A stretch of DNA of 64,000 nt. Origin: Chroococcidiopsis sp. CCMEE 29. GTDB lineage: Bacteria > Cyanobacteriota > Cyanobacteriia > Cyanobacteriales > Chroococcidiopsidaceae. The stretch covers positions 5,349,001 to 5,413,000 of the forward strand of contig NZ_CP083761.1 of the NCBI RefSeq assembly GCF_023558375.1, written 5' to 3'. Below the pieces are notes generated by a model. It saw nothing but the letters and a program-made list of their open reading frames with translations. It ran no database searches and was not told where the DNA came from. This document shows positions 44,006-53,175 of the stretch, one piece after another (position 1 is the first letter of the stretch; every line of letters begins with the position of its first letter). Both the position numbers and the translations under genes were made by a program.

Positions 44006-45166
44006 TTAGTTTTCTGACACTTTTTTCTGTTGCTGCTTGCGTTTCAGCCATGAACCCAAACCAAAAGCACCAAAACCCAATATCCCTAAGATAGAACCAG
44101 GTTCGGGGACGGGGGTGAGAACAAAGCCACGTTCTTGACCATTGAGAGAACCAGCACCCACTATCTGCCCTTGATTGTTAATCTTGACTGCTGAGGTGAT
44201 TTCCCAGCCAGCATCAGCGGCAATTAAGTTGTTCAGGTCGATCATTTCGCCCTCCCACAAGAAGGCGCGCTGTGTGCCAATAGCGGTATCTGAAGACCCA
44301 ACCACCTGAAGAGCGTTGTTAATGCCAGTAGCTCGACTTGTATTGCCACCAAGGGCACCTAAATCAGTTCCGACGTTATTAGTCTGAGGGTCGTTCCACA
44401 AGAGGGCGTGAACAGGCGCGGTAGAGGCTGGAGGGCTTATAGGTCCAGTGCCAACCACCTGAGCGCGATCGTTGATATCTGTGGCGGTCGTAGAGGCAGA
44501 AAAGCAGGGGCCACTAAAGGGGGAGCAGTAACCCGGACCAATCAGTCGAGTCAAATTACCATCGTCAGATAAAACCCCAGTACCAGGACCACTACGACCT
44601 GTGGCAGGAGTGGAGCCGATTACTTTGTTATTGTTGTTGATGGCAGCGACATCCACACCAGGGTTGCCAAAACTAAATGCTAGAGCCGTGGTACCGTCTG
44701 GCTGCTGCACATAGGCGCTACGGTTATCGACAAGCAAAGCCACTGTACCTGTATCGTTAATGTCCTCCGCCGTGGTGGGAAGGCAAAGATTAGTAGAAGT
44801 GGCACAATAAGGCAGCCGAGGCAAGGCTGTTATGGTGGTGCCGTCTGATTTAAAAGCTTGACCATAATCAGAATTATCAACTGTCAAACCGCCACCAACA
44901 ATCAAGCCATTATTATTGATAGCAGTAGCAAAGAGTGGACTACCGTTAGCACCACTGAGGGTACTTAAGTCAGTTAAACTGCCGTTGTTCCAAAAAAAAT
45001 TTTCACCGACTATTTGACCTTGGTCATTAATATCTGAAGGATTAAAGGTTAACTCAGTGATTGAGTAAAAACCAGCTGCAGCAGCAGGTCCAATCGTTGC
45101 AAAACTGATTATGGAAGATCCGGCAGCAGTTGTTAAAAACTTTTGCACACTAAGCACGGCTTTCAC
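44006..45166 (-). CDS. Exported HAF-repeat protein with PEP-CTERM sorting signal
   Basis: 386 residues. An N-terminal signal peptide (about 8-32) is followed by repeated HAF-type units: AINNNGLIVGGG, DINDTGTVALLV, AINNNNKVIGST, DINDRAQVVGTG, GINNALQVVGSS and KINNQGQIVGAG, each around a tryptophan or LWND/LWEG strand, as in beta-propeller-like extracellular repeats. The end is a textbook PEP-CTERM: TPVPEPGSILGILGFGAFGL, then basic LKRKQQQKK, which is recognised by an exosortase and links the protein to the outer surface. The exosortase is not in this window. Function unknown, presumably outer envelope or matrix. Confidence 0.9.
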   Translation of the reverse strand: MKAVLSVQKFLTTAAGSSIISFATIGPAAAAGFYSITELTFNPSDINDQGQIVGENFFWNNGSLTDLSTLSGANGSPLFATAINNNGLIVGGGLTVDNSDYGQAFKSDGTTITALPRLPYCATSTNLCLPTTAEDINDTGTVALLVDNRSAYVQQPDGTTALAFSFGNPGVDVAAINNNNKVIGSTPATGRSGPGTGVLSDDGNLTRLIGPGYCSPFSGPCFSASTTATDINDRAQVVGTGPISPPASTAPVHALLWNDPQTNNVGTDLGALGGNTSRATGINNALQVVGSSDTAIGTQRAFLWEGEMIDLNNLIAADAGWEITSAVKINNQGQIVGAGSLNGQERGFVLTPVPEPGSILGILGFGAFGLGSWLKRKQQQKKVSEN

Positions 45167-45283
45167 ACCTTAGATAGATGGTTAAGAATCTTTATCTTGT
45201 TAAGAAAAAGCTCAAAAATTTGTGCTAACTTTCCTATGCTACCAATTTTCATTCACATAAATTGATGAGTTGAAAATTAGTTG

Positions 45284-48200
45284 TTAAAACTGGTTTTCAT
45301 ATTCAACTACTGCACGACTATCACCGGAAAGATCTGTTGAAGTACGCAGACGAACTTGTTGATTTACTCGATAACTGAGACCGAATTGAGTGGGTTGGTC
45401 AGCTGTTAAAACCCTGAGTACAGATAAATAAATATTGGGAGAAATATCAACACCAGCTTCAGCTGCTAACCCTAGAGTTGAAGAGCGCGCGCGCTGTTCG
45501 TCGGTGATGACTGTTGGGAACAAACGCAGTTCACTCAAACCAAATGCATTGCCAATATTGGTAACAGTTCCTTGATAAGTGCTAAGCAGAGCTTGACCTG
45601 CTATGTTAGCAATCCCTAGCGCCGTGTCGCCGCGTCCTAGCGTATTGATAAAGGTACCTCCTAGCAGGGCAACGATTTCTGACTCACTGCGTGATGGATC
45701 GCTCGTCAATTCCAGGTTATCAAAGAGTTGGCTAGCGGGTCCTTCTACCGTTGCTTGGACTCGAACCGTTTGTAAACCTCCCACATCCGTAGACAGCGTT
45801 TCCACGATCTCACTAGATGCTGCTGTGGTGGGAACCCCCCTTTGGGTTACTTCTGGGACCGCTGCGACAAGCCGGATATCCAAAGTCGGATCGATCTCTT
45901 GCTTCGGCGTAAAGGTTGCTGTGTGTTCATAGCCACGGGCAAGGACAAATTGAGTGGTAAATAAATTGACACCACCGCGACGCAGGCGGATTGTACCATC
46001 AGGACGCAGATCATTTAGGGTGCCGTTGAGATTGAGAGTGCCGGTTGCCTGAATGTTGAGAATGGGTGGACGAACGACTTCTACTGCGTCACCCAGAGTT
46101 AGCCGGAAGTCATTAAACTCTGGCTCTGTTCCACCTCCGGGAGCTCCAGTGGCTGGAGCAACTTGTCTAGATGGGGTACCATCGGTAGTCTCTGGTAGCA
46201 ACACTTGACCTTGTGCCAGCAACACCTCACCGCCAACTAAGGGACTAAGCGCCGTCCCAGTAACTACCACATTGCCGCTTGCACCACCCTGATATAGCTC
46301 TTCCAGATTCAGCGCTAGCTGGTCTAAACTGACAGTGAGGGGATTGTTCAAGTCTGGGTCGTTCGGTTGCAGGCGGGCAAAGATGGGAATTACCCCCTGA
46401 GCTACTACCCTTCCCCTAGAAAAATCGCCCTGGAGCCCTTCGACCAAAATCCGGTCATTGTTAAACCTTACTGTTCCCGTCACATTGGTCAGCGGTGCCG
46501 GTAAAGCCTGAGCGCTAATAGTGGCATTGTTTACAGTAGCTATTCCCGTTGCCACTGGCTGTTCTAGAGTTCCGCGTACTTCTAGTTGGACTTGACCTTG
46601 ACCACCTTGCCAGGCAAGCTGATCGGTTAACAGATTTAACAGCGCCAATCCCTCATTTTCCACATTCAAATCTAGGCTGACCAGATTGCTGTCTGGTGTG
46701 ACCTCAGCAAAAGGTAACTGTAAGGGGATGCTGCCAGTAATTTCAATCGGTTCTGGTCCAGCAACCATCACGTTACTGCCAAAGTTAAAGCGGGCATTGT
46801 TATAGCTGAAACTTGCAGTTGCTGACTCTACCCGATTCTGATTTAGAGTTCCTTCGAGCAGCTGCAATTCCCCTACGGCTTGAGGGTTCTCAATGCTGCC
46901 TGCCAAAGTCGCTGTAGCATTCAAATTGCCTGTGATTTCCACTGGCAGCTGGGCAAAATTATTCAATAAACCCACGGGAAAATTAATCACCCGCAGCTGA
47001 CCGGATTGTTCTGTACCTCCAATCTGACCGTTGAAGGCTAGTAGTGTTTCATCAGACTCAACCCGCAAAGGTAGCAGAGTTAAGACACCGTTTTCAAAGC
47101 TGCCCTGAGCAATGATCTGATTGGCAGTGTAATCATCCCATTGCCAGTTACTACCCTCCAGATCAAAGTTTGCTGTCACTCCATTTTGGAGAGAACCATT
47201 GACAGTAATTTCTCCGCCGAAAGTTCCGGTTAAATCAGCGATGGCTGGCATTGGGGAAGAATCCTGGCGCTGTTGGCGCTGTTGTTGCAGTAACACTTCA
47301 ATTTCAGAAAAGCGGCGCAGTTGCGTGAGTAGGGCAGCATCTGGTAAACCTACCTCTAAGGTGCCGATCGCGTCTGCCTCGGCGTAAGTTGGGGGTTCCA
47401 AACCTCGTTGGAAGTCTTGAAGATCAAAGAACTGTAGTGCAGTTAAAACGTCTTGAATTTGTCCTTGCGTGATGTTGACTTGACCTTTGAATTGAGGTCC
47501 TTGGGGAGTTTGGTTCAAGCTCCCAGCGAGGGCATAACGGCTTTCTCCCTTGATGAATTGGCTGCTTGTGAGAGTGGCATCACCATCGGCATAGCGGAAT
47601 TGAGCGAGGAATTGGTCGCCTTGGATGCGACCGATCGCCGGTCGGGCGATCGCTAAATCCCCCACGACTGCAAATGTCTGCTGATTGATTTCAAAGTTCC
47701 CCGTTAACACTCCCGCCACCGGACCAAGACCTAAGGCAGCATTAGGAGGGGTGAGATTGAGCGCAGGTAAGGGGAAGTTATCTACATTAACCAGCAGGTT
47801 CTCTCCTTCGGTTCTACCCGTTGCCACTGCCTGATCGCGCCGAACTAAGAAAGAGGTTGGGCGATTATTCGGGTCTAAGTTAAGGGCAATCCGGTCTTGA
47901 TTGCCTGTTAACTCCAAGTTCAAGCCTTGTCCTTCTGCCAACTGGAGGTTTCCAGATAAGACCGGATCAAAAGCCAGGTTATTAACAACCAAATCTTGCA
48001 GCTGCAACGAACCTACAACATTTGGCGTTGGCAAGGTGCCCGTGAGACTTCCAGTAAAATTCGCTCGTCCCGCTAAAGCCACCGGGTCGGGAAGCGGCAA
48101 GTCTAGGTCTTGCAGATTGTAATTCTGCGCTTGGACGTTAAGATTCAGCCTGGTAATTTCTGGCCCACCTGGTCCTTGAAGGTTGGCAAAGATCAAACCA

Positions 48201-50482
48201 CTGGCTTGCAAGTTGGGAGCCGTTGCTCGCTGTACGATGATCTTTTCCCCATCCCAATTCACTGCAGCCGTCAGGGGTTCTTGAATTAAGCCAACTCCTT
48301 GAGAAAAGCGTACATCTCCTGCAGCGCTAATGGTTGCTGGGTCGAAAGAGTCTAACGTTCCTGATACGTTTAACTGACCACCGAACTGCCCCCGCAACTC
48401 CTCGGAGAAACGATTCAACTGCACTTGTGAGGCGTTGACTAATGCCTGCCACCTGCCTGCAGCCACCTGGATGTTTGAAGCTGTGACAGTACCACCAGCA
48501 ACATTCAAACGTCCCTGACCAGTTCCACGCAGCGTTTCCGGTTGGAAAGCTGTGGTTCCCGCTAGATTGAGTGTACCCGTCAAGCTTCCCTGCAACTGCG
48601 GCGGCACTTCGGTTAGACGCTGCAATTGAACGCCAGATGCCTGGAGTTGAGCCTGCCAACGTTCTCCAGCCAACTGGATGTTTGAGGCTGTAACGGTGCC
48701 ACCAGCAATTCCTGTTACCCTTCCAGAACCAGTCGCTTGAATCGTTCCCCCTTCTGTAGCAGGGAGAGTACCTGAGAAGTTGAACGTGCCAGCCACCGGA
48801 GTCTGTAGCGTTGGGGGAACTTCTGCTAAACGTCCCAACTGAATACCAGCAGCACGAATTGATCCCTGCCAGCGATTATCCTCTAGTTCCCCAGTTGCCC
48901 GCACAGTTCCACCAGCCACGCGCAGGACAGTATCGCGGAACAACAAGTTGGTTGGATTGTTAATGATGATTTGACCGCTACCGGGATAGGTGGCTTGCGG
49001 TGCCTGCCAGTTTACCACTGTTTGAGGGTTAGCAGCGGTACCAGAAACCTGGGATTTAGCTGAGACGTTGCCAATTTTAATTTCGGGTGAGACACCATAA
49101 AGGCGAGCGATCGCATCTCCGGGGACAGTTTGTGCCACTGCATTAAACGCTAATCCTGGTTGTTCTGCTAGCTTGATGCTGCCAGAGCCAGTGATTCTAC
49201 CGCCGACGCTTGGTGTTGCCTGAATGTCTTTGAACGTGATTAGAGAGTCAGCGGTGGATAACACAAAGCTCGCGCGGACGTTACTGAAATTAACTCGGTC
49301 AACCTGAACTGTTTGCGTATTGGAAACGGTGCCAGACAGGACCGGCTTCTCGATTGCTCCCGTTACCTTCACGTCGGCTTGGGCAACTCCCTTTACAGGG
49401 ACCGGCAGTTCAATTGCCAGAGTATCCCGGGCATCAGCTACACTCACCGTTGGCACACGGGCAGAGATATTGTATCCAGCTTCTGTATCGAGGACACCGT
49501 TGGCAATTCCTGGAATCTTGCCGTAGCGACTAGAAACATTATCTAGATGGATTTGTGTTCCCTTGAAACGTAGCGTTCCGTGTGAATTGATAAACGGTTG
49601 TACCAGTTCTTTGACCTGAGCTGTTACTGCCTTCAGGTCAGCAGTGCCATCCAAACCAGTTACCCGCTCTGGGGTCAGCTGGACTTTTAAGTTACTATTG
49701 ACTCGACCTGCCTGGAGTTCAAGCGGTAACTCGATAAACCGGGTTAGATCGGATGCGAGGAAGTCCTGTGTTTGGACTTGTAAGTTAGCTTGTCCTGTGC
49801 TGGGGCGAAAATCTCCTTGCAGCGCCAGGCTACCACCTCTTTTGAGTTGACCATTTAGGTCAAATTGAACCAGCTGGTTGTTCTCCCGAATTTCAGCTAC
49901 ACCGTTGACTTGAGCGATCGCTACTGTGTTTTGCGGCGAGGGTTGATCGATCCTCGCCACATTTGACACCAAAACTACATCAGCATTGCGTAGCCGAATT
50001 GTATCCAACTCGGTTCTAATTGGTCCTTCCCCTTCTTCTGCCTGGATGGTTGTAGTAACCCAGCGCCCCTCTTGATCCTGCTGGACGTATACGTTTGGGT
50101 TGACTAGGGTGACATCCAGCTTGAGGGTGCGAGTAAATAAGAGCCGCAACGGGTCAAAAGCCACATGTACAGCGTCCATCGATACGCGGTCTGGATCGGT
50201 TAGTGTTGCCGGGACGGAGGAGGCACCAAACCGCAACCCAGTGGGAGAAAACCGTTCTACTTGCCCTAGTTGAACTGGTCTATTAAGCGTCTGAGCAAGA
50301 TTTTTTTCGACCAACGGCGCTAACTGCTGATAGACAAAATTCCGTGTCCACCAAGCAGCCGCTGCCAGTCCAAGCAGTAATGGGATACCCAGGGCAATCG
50401 CAGTACGACTAAACAAAAAAGACCGTAACCGCTGGCTAGCACTTGGTTTGGGTTGATTATTAGGATTGGGAGAGTTAGTCAT
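45284..50482 (-). CDS. tamB: TamB-like translocation/assembly module protein (DUF490)
   Basis: 1732 residues. One N-terminal signal anchor (about 28-50, AIALGIPLLLGLAAAAWWTR), then a very long series of beta-rich repeats of the AsmA/TamB type, and the C-terminal DUF490 domain (about 1450-1732, GVNLFTTQFVLARGYEHTAT ... LTSDPSRSESEIVALLGGTF). These proteins form periplasm-spanning beta-taco bridges that carry phospholipids from inner to outer membrane and help insert outer-membrane proteins. Length fits cyanobacterial members. Near-duplicate segments (GGTVTASNIQLAGERWQAQL and GGTVTASNIQVAAGRWQALV) suggest recent internal duplication at about residues 590-680. Monocistronic. Confidence 0.93.
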   Translation of the reverse strand: MTNSPNPNNQPKPSASQRLRSFLFSRTAIALGIPLLLGLAAAAWWTRNFVYQQLAPLVEKNLAQTLNRPVQLGQVERFSPTGLRFGASSVPATLTDPDRVSMDAVHVAFDPLRLLFTRTLKLDVTLVNPNVYVQQDQEGRWVTTTIQAEEGEGPIRTELDTIRLRNADVVLVSNVARIDQPSPQNTVAIAQVNGVAEIRENNQLVQFDLNGQLKRGGSLALQGDFRPSTGQANLQVQTQDFLASDLTRFIELPLELQAGRVNSNLKVQLTPERVTGLDGTADLKAVTAQVKELVQPFINSHGTLRFKGTQIHLDNVSSRYGKIPGIANGVLDTEAGYNISARVPTVSVADARDTLAIELPVPVKGVAQADVKVTGAIEKPVLSGTVSNTQTVQVDRVNFSNVRASFVLSTADSLITFKDIQATPSVGGRITGSGSIKLAEQPGLAFNAVAQTVPGDAIARLYGVSPEIKIGNVSAKSQVSGTAANPQTVVNWQAPQATYPGSGQIIINNPTNLLFRDTVLRVAGGTVRATGELEDNRWQGSIRAAGIQLGRLAEVPPTLQTPVAGTFNFSGTLPATEGGTIQATGSGRVTGIAGGTVTASNIQLAGERWQAQLQASGVQLQRLTEVPPQLQGSLTGTLNLAGTTAFQPETLRGTGQGRLNVAGGTVTASNIQVAAGRWQALVNASQVQLNRFSEELRGQFGGQLNVSGTLDSFDPATISAAGDVRFSQGVGLIQEPLTAAVNWDGEKIIVQRATAPNLQASGLIFANLQGPGGPEITRLNLNVQAQNYNLQDLDLPLPDPVALAGRANFTGSLTGTLPTPNVVGSLQLQDLVVNNLAFDPVLSGNLQLAEGQGLNLELTGNQDRIALNLDPNNRPTSFLVRRDQAVATGRTEGENLLVNVDNFPLPALNLTPPNAALGLGPVAGVLTGNFEINQQTFAVVGDLAIARPAIGRIQGDQFLAQFRYADGDATLTSSQFIKGESRYALAGSLNQTPQGPQFKGQVNITQGQIQDVLTALQFFDLQDFQRGLEPPTYAEADAIGTLEVGLPDAALLTQLRRFSEIEVLLQQQRQQRQDSSPMPAIADLTGTFGGEITVNGSLQNGVTANFDLEGSNWQWDDYTANQIIAQGSFENGVLTLLPLRVESDETLLAFNGQIGGTEQSGQLRVINFPVGLLNNFAQLPVEITGNLNATATLAGSIENPQAVGELQLLEGTLNQNRVESATASFSYNNARFNFGSNVMVAGPEPIEITGSIPLQLPFAEVTPDSNLVSLDLNVENEGLALLNLLTDQLAWQGGQGQVQLEVRGTLEQPVATGIATVNNATISAQALPAPLTNVTGTVRFNNDRILVEGLQGDFSRGRVVAQGVIPIFARLQPNDPDLNNPLTVSLDQLALNLEELYQGGASGNVVVTGTALSPLVGGEVLLAQGQVLLPETTDGTPSRQVAPATGAPGGGTEPEFNDFRLTLGDAVEVVRPPILNIQATGTLNLNGTLNDLRPDGTIRLRRGGVNLFTTQFVLARGYEHTATFTPKQEIDPTLDIRLVAAVPEVTQRGVPTTAASSEIVETLSTDVGGLQTVRVQATVEGPASQLFDNLELTSDPSRSESEIVALLGGTFINTLGRGDTALGIANIAGQALLSTYQGTVTNIGNAFGLSELRLFPTVITDEQRARSSTLGLAAEAGVDISPNIYLSVLRVLTADQPTQFGLSYRVNQQVRLRTSTDLSGDSRAVVEYENQF

Positions 50483-50658
50483 TTCGCCTCACGGCTGAAA
50501 TACAGGATGCACCTACTTTACGTAACTGGCATTGAGTATTGCCAATTTTAGGATACGTCAACTATTTAAATCTAAAGTTGTGGTTACAGTGTTCATTAAC
50601 AACTGTTTGCATGAGGAAGCAAGAACCTTAGTATGGTTAACAAAGCAAGGAAGGAAAG

Positions 50659-51033
50659 ATGATCACACCTATGCGAGTGTTCGTTTTACTATTTAATGCT
50701 CGAACTGAGAATGAGGGAATTCATACAATTCAGGTTGGCGATCGCAATAAAATTTTGATGTTTGAGTCTGAAGACGACGCCACCCGCTTTGCTGTGATGC
50801 TGGAAGCGCAAGATTTTCCTACGCCCACAGTAGAAGCAATGGATGCCGAGGAAATCAAGGAATTTTGTGAAAGTGCCGACTATGACTGGGAAGTTATCCC
50901 AGAAGGTGCCTTAGCACTGCCACCAGAAACTAACTTAGAACAAACTGACTGGGAATTGGATGAGTCAGAACCAGAAGACCTTGCTGATTCCGATCTAGAT
51001 AGCATTCGGCGTAAACTCGAAGGACTGTTATGA
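50659..51033 (+). CDS. DUF3110 domain protein
   Basis: 124 residues, very acidic C-terminus. The N-terminal RVFVLLFNARTENEGIHTIQ and MFESEDDATRFAVMLEAQDF are the DUF3110 core, conserved in cyanobacteria and plastids; function not known. The end (PEDLADSDLDSIRRKLEGLL) is a short helical motif. It lies 18 bases before murQ on the same strand, so they may be co-transcribed. GGAAAG is the ribosome site. Confidence 0.85.
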   Translation: MITPMRVFVLLFNARTENEGIHTIQVGDRNKILMFESEDDATRFAVMLEAQDFPTPTVEAMDAEEIKEFCESADYDWEVIPEGALALPPETNLEQTDWELDESEPEDLADSDLDSIRRKLEGLL

Positions 51034-51051
51034 AAGAGGCGAGGGGCGAGG

Positions 51052-51981
51052 ATGAAGAATTTGGTGGAGCGGGGTCATTTATTAACTGAGCAGGTCAATC
51101 CTAATAGTCATAACTTAGACCAATTAAGTTCCCTAGAGTTGGTAGAATTATTTAATCGAGAAGATGCCCAAGCGATCGCTGCCGTTGCTGGGGCTAAAAC
51201 TCAACTAGCTCAGGCAATTAACTGCACTGCCACTGCTTTACGCCATGGAGGACGCCTCTTTTACATTGGGGCTGGAACGAGTGGGCGGCTGGGCGTTTTA
51301 GATGCTGCTGAATGTCCGCCCACTTTTTGTACTTCCCCGGATTTAGTCCAGGGAATTATTGCTGGTGGGGCAGGTGCTTTAGTGCGGAGTTCGGAAGATT
51401 TAGAAGACCGGGCAGAAGATGGTGATGCCGCGATCGCCCAACGACACATTACCCAACTTGATGTCGTAGTAGGGATTACAGCTGGGGGAACAACGCCCTT
51501 TGTCCACGGTGCACTGCAAGCAGCCCGAAAACGAGGAGCAACGACTGTTTTTATTGCCTGTGTCCCAGTTGAACAGGTCAGTGCTGAGGTGGATATCGAT
51601 ATTCGCCTATTGGTGGGACCGGAAGTGCTAGCCGGATCGACTCGTCTCAAAGCTGGGACAGCGACGAAGCTAGCGTTAAATATTCTCTCCACTGGGGTGA
51701 TGGTGCAGTTGGGCAAAGTTTATGGCAATCGCATGGTGGATGTGGCAGTGACGAATCAGAAGCTGCGCGATCGCGCTTTGCGGATTCTGCAAAATCTTAC
51801 AGGTTTGGAACGTGAACTAGCTGGAGCATTACTGGAACGTAGTGGAAACTGGGTAAAGTTGGCGCTGTTGATGCATTGGACGGGTTTAGAGCCAGAAGAG
51901 GGCGATCGGCTTTTGACAGAACATAAAGGTAACCTCCGGGCAGCTGTTGCAAGTTCTAACCACCAACAGACTATTCAATAA
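51052..51981 (+). CDS. murQ: N-acetylmuramic acid 6-phosphate etherase
   Basis: 309 residues. SIS-domain enzyme that removes the lactyl ether of MurNAc-6-phosphate in wall recycling, giving GlcNAc-6-phosphate. Motifs: LFYIGAGTSGRLGVLDAAEC (with the catalytic Glu), GGAGALVRSSEDLEDRAEDG, GITAGGTTPFVHGALQAARK and EVLAGSTRLKAGTATKLALN. Cytoplasmic. Together with nagB and slt in this window it fits a muropeptide recycling pathway. Confidence 0.96.
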   Translation: MKNLVERGHLLTEQVNPNSHNLDQLSSLELVELFNREDAQAIAAVAGAKTQLAQAINCTATALRHGGRLFYIGAGTSGRLGVLDAAECPPTFCTSPDLVQGIIAGGAGALVRSSEDLEDRAEDGDAAIAQRHITQLDVVVGITAGGTTPFVHGALQAARKRGATTVFIACVPVEQVSAEVDIDIRLLVGPEVLAGSTRLKAGTATKLALNILSTGVMVQLGKVYGNRMVDVAVTNQKLRDRALRILQNLTGLERELAGALLERSGNWVKLALLMHWTGLEPEEGDRLLTEHKGNLRAAVASSNHQQTIQ

Positions 51982-52112
51982 TCTACATCTGTAGGCAACG
52001 CTAATCAGGTAGTACTTCCGGCTCATCGTCGATTGAGAGAAATTGGCTCAGGTCAGTCTGATCTTGAGTTGTGAACCCAGTTTAGGCTATTTGGAGGTTT
52101 TCATTATGTTGC

Positions 52113-53115
52113 CTAAAAGATTGTCAATTTCGGGGGTATCGAACCCCACTCAATTGAGAAGGCGGTTCGGCGGACAGAGTATTCTTCAGTTGCCTGGAAC
52201 TGTGCCAGCTTCTTCAAAGCATCACGGGCAAGACCTGGGTGGACAATCATGTTTTGTAAGCTAATCGTTAAACTGTCCCGCCCGAAGAGAGTCACGAACT
52301 TCGGCACACCAGCAGCAGGTAGCCAGATATCGGGACTGAAGTCGTAATCGTAAAGCCGGAATGCGCCTATGTCTTCAGCAGATTGACGGTACAGTCGCTT
52401 CACATTGTCATTTGAAAGCTCGATATTAGTGACCCTGTTAATCCACTGACAATGCAGTCGTTCAATTTCTGTATTAACAACGGTTAAATCAACTGCTGAT
52501 TCATAGGATAAATTTGCTGGTTTGCGGATGTGTTGATTGTCAGCTAGGATGTAGTTGCAGTTGGCTTTCCACTTCTCACCCGGCTCCAACTTCACCTCGA
52601 AGGTAATCGCGACCGTTAGCATAGTGAGGTGAGGATGAACAATTCATCCGGCTTATAGATCAGGCAGCGATAAAAATCACCGTTGGTGTAGGTCGTACTT
52701 AGCTCTTTATGCTCCGCATCCCATGATATCAGCAAAGTCTGAGCGTAAAGCAATTTCTAAATTGAAGCTAACTGGTTTAAGACCATAATTTGTCAGGTCG
52801 AGTTCTTCATGAATGCCTTCTTCAACAGTACGGCTAATCATTAAGCAACAGGGAATTTTCGGGAATTGTGCCGTCTCTGGAGGTAAACTCTGGATTTCTT
52901 AAATAAACCCGCGCGGCATAATAAGTTGTTGTCGTAGAACTCAGACGCAGCCACGAGTGTCCGTCTGCATAGCAGGCATAGTAGCTTAAAAAACGAGTAT
53001 CGTCAGAAAAAATACCTAGGTGTCCATCCGGGTTAATTTGTCCATCTAGGTCAGTGACCATAAAGGTGCTGCCATGATTAATTGTCAAAATTGGTGCACC
53101 AACGCTTATTCTCAT
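52113..53115 (-). pseudogene. Amylo-alpha-1,6-glucosidase (glycogen-debranching-like) pseudogene
   Basis: The gene reads leftward from ATG 53115 (MRISVGAPILTINHGSTFMV) but is split among frames. Part A (53115-52834) ends at NSLLLND with a stop; the expected continuation MISRTVEEGIHEELDLTNYG is in another frame (about 52845-52722). At about 52721 the sequence jumps from DFADIMG to WDAEHKELSTTYTNGDFYRC, skipping about 20 residues, and again shifts frame near 52645-52660 (YANGR to ITFEV). The last part (52622-52113) has VKLEPGEKWKANCNYILA and FGRDSLTISLQNM, then ends at FQATE plus unrelated residues. The bulk of the catalytic domain is missing. So at least four lesions and a truncation; not functional. 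Confidence 0.85.
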
Positions 53116-53175
53116 AATTCGTTCCGCCGGAAAGAGAGAACTTATGGTTCACATTACGGGTAATTAATTTAGCAC

